DNA of 36,186 bases, from assembly GCA_022925895.1 (NCBI GenBank), contig JAKSYS010000641.1:1-36186 (forward strand), in the 5' to 3' direction. The notes below the pieces were generated by a model. That model searched no databases. It was not told the origin of the DNA and saw only the letters and a program-made list of their open reading frames with translations. The DNA comes from Fragilaria crotonensis (lineage: Eukaryota; Bacillariophyta; Fragilariophyceae; Fragilariales; Fragilariaceae). Made by a program: the position numbers and the translations under genes. Positions within the stretch are counted from its first letter, which is position 1, and every line of letters begins with the position of its first letter. Positions 22,288 to 32,222 of the stretch are shown here, piece by piece.

Positions 22288-24201
22288 TCAATCGTTGAAG
22301 ACATCAGCATCCTCGTGCTCGCCGTACATGCTGGTTTGTGTCAAGCCCAATATTTGGGCCGAAAGTCGTCTGTGAGCCTCGACTCTAGGTGAAAACACTC
22401 TTGGCCGCTTTTGGCGTGATTCAAATTGTGACTCCGTTAGACTAGTTCTCTCACTGGGGAAAGCAGAGTCCTTCACATCATAAAGTTCAGCAGAGGCTTG
22501 CATAGGGCGATTCGTGATTTCTACCATGAGAATTCCAACGAACAGGAGAAACATCAAGAAAGGAGCTACCAGGGCGTAGATACTCAACTCGCGATGATGC
22601 AAGCTGGTTTCGACTTCCTCAGGAATTTGCAAGACATACGCTGCAACCAACCCCGGCGTTGTAAAGCCCGCAACTGAAGCACACATGGAGAGTATGGCTT
22701 GCATTGATCCCTGGCTTGCCGATAGTACCTCGCTGCGGTCCACCCCCTTGGTGAACACTGACCTAGTTGGCGCGGCCAAAAACGGAAAGCTGGAAACGCC
22801 GAGGAAAATCGGAATAATGAAATTCCAGACAGATGAATGCCACCTCCACAAATCCCAGACCAGGGTGTATCCAATGACGCTGAGGAACGAACCGAAGAGG
22901 ATCATGGTTTCATCCCTTACTTTTCTCGAACTAAGAAAAGAGACGATCAACATATTCAAGAAGATGATGATCTTTAAAAACAGGAGACAGCAGATGTGAG
23001 AACATAATATCACGTGGCTTCGACACACGTCGGGAACAATTGGTCGGTTGTAAAACTTACAGACAGAGAACCGAGTACCCCCGAAACAGCGACTGGTGTC
23101 CATCCCATGGCATGACTGGCCGCTGGGGCAAACGCTGTTTCAATCCTATGAAAGGATGGAATAAGAGAGTCAGCTCGAGGAGTTACCATACCTCAAAATT
23201 ATGCGGCGTTCGACGAGACACTTACAATTGAAATGCGGCGTTGAAGCTGAAGATTCCAAACATGGGGACCAATATTTCGGCACGAATAAGAGAGCGAGCG
23301 CATTCCCAGAAGCCAACCTCGTTGGTATCGTTCGTAACCAATGAGTTTGAATGTGCGACAGAATGGTCGATTTCTGGCTCGTCAAGCAGGCAATAGATGA
23401 CTGCTATTGCGACAACGTTCCCGCCCATTAAGATGAGACCGACCGAGTTGAGTGGGCTAACATGCAGGCTAAACCAAGTCATATCGACTTTTGCCAAGAA
23501 TATATTAATACCTGGCCCACATGCCAGTCCAACAATTCTCACCATACTGAGCAATGAGTTGACTTGGGTTTGCTCTTCGTGAGGAACCACCTTCGCCAAA
23601 TAGGCAAAGCCAAGCGTTCCACTAGCAGCACCAATTCCGCCCAGAAGACGAGCTGTCAGAATCAAGCTGACTGCCTTCGCGTCACTGTATGCATCAGCAA
23701 TAAGGTAGAGAAAACCGCCAATCGCTGCGATGGCTAATGTCACGAGGTAGGGTAGGCGAAATCCACGCTTGTCGGACCAATATCCCAAAAATGGTTTGCC
23801 GCAAAAGGAGGCAAAGGAAAAGGCACTGACGATGATACCGTACTGTTCCTTTGTTCCGCCGTTCTCCAAGACGTAAAAGACGATGGAGGGCGCCACAACC
23901 ATATGGGAGACTTGAGGTAAACCATGATTTTCGCGGTGCGGAACGCGACATGTCAGACATCAGCAAGGAATGACACTGTTGCTAATTCTTCTCCTGATAG
24001 GTGGGACTTACTTGAGTCTACAGCGCCGACCAGCGCAAGAGCAATCAGCCACTTCTTAACCATGGTAAGAGAAGAAACACTACCGCTGTAGTCTTTTCGG
24101 ATGAGGTTTGAGCCCTTTGACACTCGAGATTCGAGCTGTTGGGTTGAGTGGCAGCGTATCTTTGGATGTTCGGCGTTTCGCGATGGAATAACCGGGAACA
24201 T
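22288..24201 (-). CDS. Major facilitator superfamily transporter (four exons)
   Basis: Exons on the minus strand are 24201-24012, 23910-23226, 23145-23061 and 22971-22288. All three introns (101, 80 and 89 bp) begin GTAAGT and end AG, and joining the exons gives 1644 nt, one uninterrupted 547-residue frame. Transmembrane segments are evident throughout. The loop-2/3 signature GYWSDKRGFRLPYL after SFCGKPFLG is the classic MFS motif. A second half begins with ETAFAPAASHAMGWTPVAVSG and ends in a hydrophobic ALVAPFLMFLLFVGILMVEI. The N-terminal 46 residues before MVKKWLIALALVGAVDS are hydrophilic, so ATG at 24063 is an alternative start. The C-terminal 80 residues are cytosolic, Ser/Arg/Glu-rich. 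Overall it is like lysosomal/vacuolar MFSD8-type or drug-transport MFS proteins; the substrate is unknown. Confidence 0.9.
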
Positions 24202-24571
24202 CTCTCTGTATTAGGAAACGAGATCTTTTCAAGTTGTGTGTACTGTGTGTACTGTGCCCTCGTAAAAATATACGCTTCCTTACGACTTCAGTAGGGCAAT
24301 CGAGCGTATGACATAGTACCAGGTACTGAGCACTGACTACTTGGTACCGGTCCAAGTTCTCATGCGTGTACTGTATCCATTCTGTTTGAACTGGAGTACA
24401 GTATGCCATATCTGTGCATATATGCCATAAGCATACATAGCGCGTATATACATGCATATATATATCATATATGATATGTGGATATGTGTCATATGTCATA
24501 TGTCATAAGACATGGACGGTTTAAAAGTATCAGTTTGAAGGTACGGCGTAGGGTATGTATGCATATACATA
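24202..24571. promoter_or_regulatory. Upstream region of the MFS gene with AT-rich palindrome and tandem heptamer
   Basis: The region contains GTGTACTGT repeats (24237-24258), a TACCAGGTAC motif near 24317-24326, a 16-bp perfect palindrome (ATATCATATATGATAT, 24462-24477) and three tandem copies of GTCATAT/GTCATAA (24488-24508). The Copia element inserted just beyond, at 24576, in what would be the distal promoter of the MFS gene. Confidence 0.45.
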
Positions 24572-24576
24572 CGATG
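24572..24576. repeat. Probable 5-bp target-site duplication of the right Copia element
   Basis: CGATG precedes the left LTR. On the far side only two bases (CG, 36185-36186) remain before the window ends; they match the start of CGATG. A 5-bp duplication is normal for Copia integrases, so the match is consistent but not complete. Confidence 0.5.
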
Positions 24577-25167
24577 TGACAGTGTTCGTGTGATCGGTAC
24601 ACGAGTACTGGCCGACGGTAGACTTAAGGTTAGTAGGACCTAGAAGTCTAACGTTGGACTTGACGGGTGAGGAAGCGAACCTGACGGATCGTCCAGCTTT
24701 GGGCGATGGTGTTTTGTAGACATACACCATGGCGGTAGATTTGTTGATACAAGGATGTAGAAATGTAGGAAACTAAGTAGTAAAGGCCTTTACTGTTTTT
24801 GGTTTGTGGAAATTATAAGATGAATTGGAATGAAAAATGAAGGTGAGACTTGCAACATTAGTTGGAGTCTCACAAATGAAGTGTTGTCTTAGTCCCACTT
24901 CCTGAGTGGTGTTTGGGAAGTGTTGTCCATAGTAAAAGAGTGTTGTTGAAGTTATCAACAACACTCATGATTTAATTACATAGGAAGTAAATTCAAATAG
25001 TTTTGTGTTGCAGACCGGTAGTACCAGGTTCTGATCCGTAGCATTCTACGGGAACGGGTCACGGACAGACTAAGAAAATAATGGACTGTCTATTGTATTA
25101 CCGTATGGTATTTAACCTTACAGTAAGACGAGAGACAGTGTGACAGAGTGACGGTAGATTCCTAACA
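24577..25167 (-). repeat. 3' LTR of the right Copia element (591 bp)
   Basis: Boundaries come from comparison with 35597-36184. The copies start together at TGACAGTG and end together at CCTAACA. Differences are four substitutions and four 1-2 nt indels, several in homopolymer runs. The first ~185 bp (the end adjacent to the leader in the 5' copy) are identical. It contains a 51-codon frame on the minus strand, a 12-bp hairpin (24938-24966) and a GTACCAGGT motif at 25021-25029. Confidence 0.95.
24938..24966. repeat. Hairpin in the LTR
   Basis: A 12-bp perfect inverted repeat (GAGTGTTGTTGA and TCAACAACACTC) with a 5-nt loop. The same hairpin in the 5' LTR is at 35955-35982, with one mismatch and a 4-nt loop. 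It may form a structure in the element RNA. Confidence 0.7.
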
Positions 25168-25830
25168 CCCCTCTTGGATCAGATCTCTGGTCCCGGTGAT
25201 GAAAGCATGTGGTCGGGGAGAACACAGAAGATCTTGGTGAGGTGAGGATCGATTTTGCCGGAGTGTTGGGTTTGGTGAGGATGTCGGCAAGTTGAGAGTC
25301 ACAGGGAATCCAATGAAGTTGGTGAATGCCGTCTTGCTGGCCTTGACGGACGAAGTGGAAGCGGCGTTCGATGTGTCGCGTCTTGCGAGTGAGTTTTCCA
25401 TTCTTTGCGATTTGGACGGTGGCTTCATTGTCAATCATGAGGATGGCAGGTATGGAAGGAAGACGTTGGGTTGATTCACGCCATTGTTTGGTGCCAAGAT
25501 AGAGCATATCGTAGAGAAGCATTCGGATGTGAGCTGTGGCCATTGTGGCAGAACATGCGGCCATGTATTCAGCTTCAGAAGTAGACATTGCAACAGGTGT
25601 AGGCATTGTAGATTGGCTTCAATGAGGGCACCATTGTAGAAGATCATGTATCCAACAGTGGAACGGCCAGTGTCAGGGCAGTCTTGCCAGCTGGCGCCGG
25701 AGAAAACGGTGAGATCGGAGTATGGGATACGATGGTGAAGGCAGATGTCATAGATGGATTTGAAGTGCCATCGGGGTAGAATTTGAGAGCGTAGTAGGGG
25801 CGGCGGCGAAGATAGCCGATGAGCCAAGAT
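25118..25830 (-). pseudogene. pol: Copia RNase H and end of pol, stop codon inside the LTR
   Basis: 25827-25640 reads ASWQDCPDTGRSTVGYMIFYNG, the first acidic residue of RNase H. After a shift, 25606-25118 reads MSTSEAEYMAACSAT (the second, Glu), then LMIDNEATVQIAKN (Asp), RKTRHIERRFHFVRQ and SQLADILTKP, the end of a Copia pol. The frame runs on through the polypurine tract and 50 bp into the 3' LTR before stopping. RNase H removes the RNA strand during cDNA synthesis. Confidence 0.87.
25168..25176 (-). other. Polypurine tract of the right Copia element
   Basis: On the minus strand AAGAGGGG immediately precedes the TG of the 3' LTR. This is the usual place and composition of the plus-strand primer in LTR retrotransposons. 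It is also translated, as the Pro-Arg-Gly of the pol frame, which continues into the LTR. Confidence 0.75.
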
Positions 25831-25989
25831 AGGGCTCGAAAATCAGGTATGCCAGGAGAGATGCATGCTTTAGCAAGTTTGCAGACAGCAAATAGGATGT
25901 CAGCTCTTGTATTGTATGCAAGGTAGAGGAGAGTGCAGACAGCAGAGCGGAAGGAAGGCGTTGTTGCTTGTTCGACGAGGGTAACGTCA

Positions 25990-27130
25990 GAGGCGGTTAC
26001 GGGCGGTTATCCTTGCTGAAGGTGTAGTCGGGAGGAAAGGGGTATCGCGTTCGGGAATTCGGAATTCGGGTCATAACGTTGGAGAGTATTCAAAACGTAG
26101 CGGTGTTGATCCAGAGTATAGCTTGAGTCGGAGTGTTTGTGGATACGCATTTGGAGGAACCATTGCGCAGGTCCGAGGAATTTGACATCGAAGCGATTGC
26201 GGACGGAATCTTCAAATTGTTTTTCGATGGAATCGTTGCTTCCAGCGTAGAGCATATCATCGACGAAAAATAGGACGGAGCCATTGATTGTGTTTGTCGT
26301 ATCGGACAAAATAAGACGGTTCGGAAGGAGATTGGATAAAGCCTTGGGAGTAGAGCCATTCCGAAAATTCAATGTTCCAATATTTGCCAGAGTAGACGAG
26401 ACCGTAGATTCCTTTGTTCAGTAACATTGGGGAGCCAAAGAATTTAGCGTATTCAGGGAAGTGATAGGCGTATTCCAATGGCAGTTTCACAAAGTGGCGG
26501 CCAATAACTTTGGCTTGGAGGTAGGCACCAATGAAGTCAGCACTCTTGACACTTCTTCTGGATGCACAGATGGTTGCAATGAATAGTTTGACCCCTCTTG
26601 CAGATGCACAGGGTGACCAGGTGTCTTCATACATGAGTGGTTCAACAGGTATAGGTTTTGGAGTGCCAGGTGAATTGGTAGATTCAGCAATTTCTTGACG
26701 TTGTTCAAGGTCGTTGTTGGTTGATGGCTTTGACTCTTTTCAGGAGACGTTTCTCCAGGTCGCCACGGGCGACAAGGCGAGCTTTTAGTTTGTCAAGTTT
26801 TCCAGTTGCAGTTTGTTTTGCTTTGAGCACAAGTTTGACTGGGATAATGAGTTCATCTTTGTGTGGAGTTTGTCCAAGGATGAAGGTATCATGGTCAATG
26901 AGGTTCTTGATTTCCATTTTGATTGCATGTAGCCAAGCATTGCGGACATTATCATCAAGTTTGAGGACAGCTTTGAGAGACTGAGGTTCTGGAAGATATT
27001 TGTCCACAGGTTCCTGGGGGTTGGCTTGTGGATTGTTGCTGGGAGAGTTGTCAATTGTCATCATGGCAGAGTGAATGGGATCAATAGTTGGTAGATCTTC
27101 ATTGCATTCTTGGAAGTAGATGGTCATCAT
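25990..27130 (-). pseudogene. pol: Copia reverse transcriptase (RVT_2), frameshifted
   Basis: Three frames cover the domain. 27130-26705 has the start: SLKAVLKLDDNVRNAWLHAI, then KARLVARGD. 26634-26257 has the first catalytic Asp in SADFIGAYLQAKV and the RT core LLNKGIYGLVYSGKYW. 26372-26007 has FVDDMLYAGS (26256-26267), the polymerase Asp pair, then FLGPAQWFLQMRI. Each motif fits Copia RT well. The frames overlap but are not continuous; at least three shifts are needed. The downstream connection to RNase H near 26000-25830 is also shifted. Confidence 0.87.
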
Positions 27131-27134
27131 CTTG

Positions 27135-28220
27135 TGGAGTTAGGAATGATGTTGTTGATGGGTGACAAAGTTGATTTGATGTGGTGTGGGTGGTGTTGGA
27201 CCATGTGGAGGAGTTGTATGTTTGATTGCAGCAAGTGTAGAAGGTGGTGGATCATCTTCATGGGCATTGTCATCAGTTTCAGGGATGGCAGGGAGGGAAG
27301 AATGATGGTTGGAAGTATCAATGAAAGTTGATGGTGGGTTACCAAGGTTGGCTGCAGAGCCAGTTTGATGGTAGGTAGATGGTTCAGAGTTCTCTGGAGT
27401 GTCACGAAGTCCATGCGGATTGAAGTGGGAGCGGATGGGTACGGCTCCAGCAAAAGGTTTGGAATCGAAACAGAGAGCGGAGTTGAAGTCTTCATCGAAG
27501 TAGGCATCGCGGGTTATGATGAGGCTTTGGGGTTGGTCTGGCGAGTAGATTAACCAGCCTGCAGAGTTGTCGGGGAATCCAAGGAAAATACCGCGGGATG
27601 CACGTTGGAGTTGTTGCTTGTAGGTTATAAGTTTGTTGCGGAAAGTTGGTTCGTAGCGTTTGAAGAATGTTGGACATCCGAGCGCGGAAGTTGGCTAGGA
27701 AGGCTTGCGTTGAAAGCTGTATTGATAGGGAGTTGTTGGGTTGCCATCTTGGTCAATAACATTCTTGGCTGGGCAGACATTGAGGATTTGAACAGCATAG
27801 GCATGGGCATGATGGAAGAATGCACCTAGTCTTGCATTGTTCAGAAGGATGTTGGCAGTGTTGTGGACTTCACGCCATTTGGCTTCGCAAATGCCATTCA
27901 TTTCTTGATGTTCAGGTGCTGCAGCTTCAACTTTGATACCAAGTGAAGTGCATTCAGAAATGAATTTGGTTGAGGTGAAAGCAGATCCAGCATCAGTGCG
28001 GATAAAACGGACAGATTGGGTGCGCCAAGGTTCTGTGTCAGTTAGCCATTGCTTCAGAGCAGTAATAATGGAAGCTGTGCTTTCAGTTGGGAGACCAATC
28101 CAACCTGTTAGTTTGCCAGGTGTTGTGACAATGAACAAGTAGGCTGAAAAGTTGGTATTGGTTGTGAGACCATAGCGGAAAGGGTTGCGCATTAGGTCAA
28201 GATGAAGGCGGTGGAAAGGT
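27135..28220 (-). pseudogene. pol: Copia integrase (core and C-terminal region), frameshifted
   Basis: The first catalytic Asp is in HLDLMRNPF, just upstream of 28192. The second is in IRTDAGSAF (Asp67 from 28192) and the Glu in MNGICEAKW (Glu103). Exactly 35 residues lie between them, the DD35E spacing. After a frame change near 27695 the C-terminal region reads CPTFFKRYEPTFRNKL, then GIFLGFPDNSAGWLIYSP, the conserved integrase end of Copia. A low-complexity Pro/His/Ser linker follows before the reverse transcriptase. All three catalytic residues are encoded, but in more than one frame. Confidence 0.86.
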
Positions 28221-29022
28221 TCAGTGCCTTGGCGTTGAGGAGTTTTGTTGCGGGCACGTTTTGGCTGATTGAAATGCGTAGAGGCCAGGAGTTGTGATCA
28301 ACAGTAGGTGTCAAGACATGGTCATTCCATGTTTGGTGAAGGGATCCGACCATAAGATTGCGGAAATTTCGGAAAGCAAGTCGTCGGTAGATGAGTTCCA
28401 AAGGTAGGGCGGTGACTGAACGGCGTTGATCGGTGTCAACAGGGGGTGTAGTGTCATCAAAATGTTGTTCATCAGGTTCAGAGTCAGGGTCAGAAGGTAG
28501 GTTAGAGTTGGAGATGGTTGAGAAGGCTTGTTGTGATGAAGGGAGTTCTCTGGTCAGTATTGGCCAAGTGTATGTGGAACCATTTGGGAGTTGGATTGTT
28601 GTGGCTCTGTTCTTGATCAGGACACTGAAGTTTTGGGTGCATGATAGAGCAGTTAAGGAGAGGAGTCTGTGGCTGAGACCTTCAACATAGTAGACATCAG
28701 TGAGTCCTAGGATGGACTTGAGGCCATCATCAGTGGTGAAGTGGCATGCAGTTGTGCCTTTGTGAGTGGACATCTTGGTGCTGCCATCAGCTAAGGAGAT
28801 TGGAACACTGCAGGGTTCGACATCGTGGAGGTCGCTGAAGAGTGGAGTATAATGGCTGGTAGCACCACTGTCAGGTAGCCAGTTTTCAAGATGTGGGGGA
28901 CCAAATCTTTGGTATGGTGATTGGGGATCATCTGGAAAGTAAGCTGTGGCTCCAGAGTTGGGAGGAGAATAATTGGCAGATGGTAGATAATCTCTGTCAA
29001 GGAGAGGTTGGTTGATGGTCAT
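28193..29022 (-). pseudogene. pol: Copia protease and gag-pre-integrase region
   Basis: The active site DSGATSHYTP (Asp51 counted from 29022) is preceded by HLENWLP, the standard start of Copia protease. Flap-like and later patterns are present (VPISLADGSTKM, LTDVYYVEGLSHRLLSL). After a Glu/Asp-rich linker comes LELIYRRLAFRNFRNLM, where a gag-pre-integrase HHCC region is expected. The frame stops at 28192 overlapping the next one. The protease is complete in one frame, unlike the rest of pol. Confidence 0.85.
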
Positions 29023-29244
29023 CTGAGGTAGGTCAGGATTGGGCCAAGGGATGTTGGATGGGTGACCATCAGTGTTGTCAAAAGATGAGGCTGAAAAGGC
29101 TTGGTGGTGGTATCTTGATTGGTCTGGTGAGTTTTGGCCAGAGTCAGTGATGAAGTAGGCGCGTTGTTGGTTGCGGGAGCAGCGTTTTCATTGTTGGATG
29201 GTCTTTGAGGGTTGGTGGAGCGATTGTTTTGGTTTGATCTGGGT

Positions 29245-30551
29245 TTAGCAGTTGCGCGCATAGTGGCCGAGGCGTCCGCAGTTATTGCAGACGATTGTAG
29301 CGGCATTGGAAGGGTTGCGCGAATGGTTGTTGTTGATCCGTTAGGAGATGGACGTTGATTAGACTGGACGTCGGTCGGAAAGGTGGTCGATTGTTTCGTT
29401 GAGGCTGGTTGGATGGCCGCGGGAGGGTGGTGGTCGACGTTGATTCGAGTTGTTGAATGGTGGTCGAAGGATTTGTAGGAGGTCGGAACGGGCGCGAATG
29501 GTTTTGCGGTGGTCGCGGTGGTTGGTTTCGGTTTTGATTGTTGCTGCTGGGATTGGAATAAGGTCGAAGGATGGAACTGAAAGCTTGTTGTTGTCTTTGT
29601 GTGAAAACACGTTGGGTAGTTTGGTTGTGGCGCGGTTGAAAATGGTGGGAGTGGTGACCACGGGCAGCGTTGGCGTGTTGGTTGTAGTTGCGGTGGTTTT
29701 GGGATGGGAGTGTGAGGCCACGGGATTCGTCAATGTTCAGGAGATGGCTTTCGAGTTCGGCGAATGGTGGCAGAGCTTCGTCATTCAGTTCTGCTCGACG
29801 TATGTCGGCGTCGAAGCGTTGATAGGATGCGGCGTAGAAGGAGTGATTGCTTCCACCACGAACGGTGCGTTTGATGAGTTCGGCGTCAGTGTTGGGTATT
29901 CCAGCATGATAGCAGTCGCGCGTGAGAAGGCGAATGCGGTTGAGGTAGGAGGTTGCGACTTCATGATGTGGTTGTTTGATTGAGCAGAAAGCTTCACGAG
30001 TTCGTTCAACATGATCAGGAGTTAGCGGAGCGCAGTGGCGTCGTAGAGTGAGAATTGCAGTCCGAGCGTGGGCCATCAATGATGTGTTTCTGGCAAGGGT
30101 CGCAAACGTTTGTGAAGATCAAATTGTAGATAGCAGTGCCAACAAAAGGGTGTGAATAGGACACTTGTTTTGGCCAAAGATCAAAGACTTGGCGCGTCCA
30201 CGGGAAATGCAAACAATTCGAAGGTTGTCAATGAAGGTGTTAAATGTCGGCGGCGTGCTTGAAGGTCGGGTAGGCCAATTTGCGAAGGTTAGCATTTTTG
30301 GCGTATTTCAAAAGTGTTTTCGTGAGGTCCTCGATTGGCGGATAAGTAAAATCGGTTCGCGTTGATGATGTGAGCGCATCAGGGATGTGTGTTGAATGTG
30401 CTTGTTCTTCTTCTGAATCATGGTCTGTGTCCTCATCAAAGAAGGTTTCAACAGTGGGAGGGTATGTGAAGGTTGCGGTCGCCTGGCGCGGAGTTGGGCG
30501 TGTTGCAACGGATTTTGGTGCATTTTGGGGTTTTGGTCGTCGTTTCCAAAA
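29245..30551 (-). pseudogene. gag: Copia Gag (UBN2-like region plus one zinc knuckle), frameshifted
   Basis: The open stretch from about 30551 reads an acidic segment (FFDEDTDHDSEEEQ), then PPIEDLTKTLLKYAKNANLR and, after a 1-nt shift near 30243, NTFIDNLRIVCISRGRAK. After further shifts near 30110 and 30066 comes ARTAILTLRRHC, then REAFCSIKQPHHEVATSYLNRI, the helical UBN2-type core. A Gln/Asn/Arg-rich tail follows. A single knuckle CNNCGRLGHYARNC (29248-29289) is in a different frame again and is followed at once by TAA (29245-29247). In this family Gag forms particles and packages RNA. As written it is broken in at least four places. Confidence 0.8.
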
Positions 30552-30992
30552 TTAGGTGATTTTGCGTAGGTTTGGCAGATTTCGTGCTGGGAGGTTGAAT
30601 AATTTCGTTGTGTTGATTTTGGGGTTGCGAAAGATTTTGCGACGGATTTGGTGGTTGGGGTTCAAATTTTGGGGTGAGAACTTTTGGTAGGTATAATTTT
30701 GGGTGTCGTCGAAAAAGTTGTCGAAATCGGAGGTTGTGGGTTCGATTCGGTGGCGTCCGGATTGTGAGGTAATTTTACGTTTTTCGGCGTGAGAATGCCT
30801 GAAAATGCATCGGAGAAGCGTTTTAGAGGCCCAGTTGTTGATTTCGCAGTTGGAGGTGAGTTGGAGGGTGTTTTGGTGTGTGAACTGCTTGTTTCGGGCG
30901 AGTTTGGTGGTAAAAATGCGAGATTTGGTTGAGTTCGGGCAGTTGTTGAGTTGTTTGTGCGTGTTCGTCGTATGTAGTTTCTGCGTCGGAAA
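30552..30992 (-). other. Low-complexity spacer between pre-gag block 2 and Gag
   Basis: The plus strand is rich in G and T, so the minus strand is rich in A and C, with no frame that looks like a folded protein. A minus frame from 31233 to 30823 is Gln/Thr/Asn/Pro-rich. It may be an unstructured linker or untranslated spacer. Confidence 0.4.
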
Positions 30993-32222
30993 TTAGCTGT
31001 TGGGAGTGAATTTCCGGGCTGTCGGTGTGTTTTGCGTTGGATTTTCGCCGGTAGTGTCGTTTTTGCAGGAATTTCGTCGCCGTGTTCGTCGTAAAAATTG
31101 CAGTTTGGGGTTCGTTTGGTGCAAAATTTGCGTTTGCGGGTCGATTTGTGCAGGAATTTCGTCCTGGGGTCCGGGGTTCGAGTCGGATCCGATAATAAAG
31201 ATGAACGGCGAGTTGAAACGGCAAGACATGCAATGTGGTCCAGAAAATGTACTATTGTCCTGTTGAAAGGTAATTATATTGTTACTTGCAACTGATTCTA
31301 TCTGATTGGGACAGCTTAGACTGTCACAGATAGAAAGAGGTAAGTAACCAGCATAACAACCAGGATAATGTAAACATTGTGAACTAGACTCACCATAGTT
31401 TGGAACAGGTGAATCAGATCCCATGAGATCAATGAATGGGAACTCAGGGTGGTTTTCCTTTGCAGTGTGATAGTAAGAGAGGAAATTGTTGAATAGTTGC
31501 AGCTCAGGGTCGCGGAGGGCATTGTCAAGGTGTGGAAGAGCCCATGCTTGATAAATAGTCTGCCCACTGGGGCCTGTGGTATAAACTGGAATCAAGCGGA
31601 CAGCCAAGGAAAACGGGATGCGTTTGGGGTCGCAGGCAACGTGGTACAAGTCGGCATCGGGGTGGCGACGTAAATCGGCAGTGTGGCGTGGTATCCAATC
31701 CGGGTCGTTAACTTGATCAGGGTGGATTGGTTTGGCAGTCTGGGTCCGAAAGAGGCGTTGAACTGTGGAACGATTGTAGGCTTCACCAGAAATATTGTTG
31801 ACAATGATGGATCCAGAATGGTCAAGGTTGATGGGAAAGCACCAGTTGTTGGGTAGGGAGCAATTTCAGTTGGGAGCCAAAGCAGTAGGTGGGAGCTTGG
31901 AGTGGGGAGCCCTGGAAAATAACAACATTGGTAGGTGGGTAGTTCTCTGATAATGCCAGTTGGATCTTTGGGATGAAGCAGTTGCACAACTCGGAATAGG
32001 ACGTATTCAAAATGGGGCAGGAAGTCAATGAATCGTTGACGGTGTCGGTCGCTATCGGAGTGAGGCGGTTGTAAATCTCCATGTTTGAGGGATCGCTGTC
32101 GAATCGGTTCATGGCGATGAGCTCCTGAAGGATGAGGGGATTGCAAATCACATGATTGATGGCCAAAGTATCTCAGTCACATTGTCAAAGGTTAGTTGGA
32201 CATCAGAAGGTGTAGTGATCAT
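30993..32222 (-). pseudogene. Pre-gag coding block 2 of the right Copia element, unknown function (about 410 codons, frameshifted)
   Basis: ATG at 32222 overlaps the stop of block 1 as ATGA. It reads MITTPSDVQLTFDNVTEILW, then shifts frame near 32165. From there it continues NHVICNPLILQELIAMNRFDS, CFIPKIQLALSENYPP and, after another shift, QTIYQAWALPHLDNALRDPE to a stop at 30993. A Cys-containing part (CLHYPGCYAGYLPLSICDSLSC, then GPHCMSCRF) precedes FIFIIGSDSNPGP at 31167-31190, which resembles a 2A-type NPGP motif. The last 50 residues are low-complexity. I recognise no domain. The start resembles the beginning of a Gag (a short leader before a xxNxxxW motif), so this could be the true gag start. 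Confidence 0.5.

Noticed and set aside
29450-29983. 177-codon plus-strand frame
   Set aside because: Opposite-strand shadow of the Gag Asn/Gln/Arg-rich tail.
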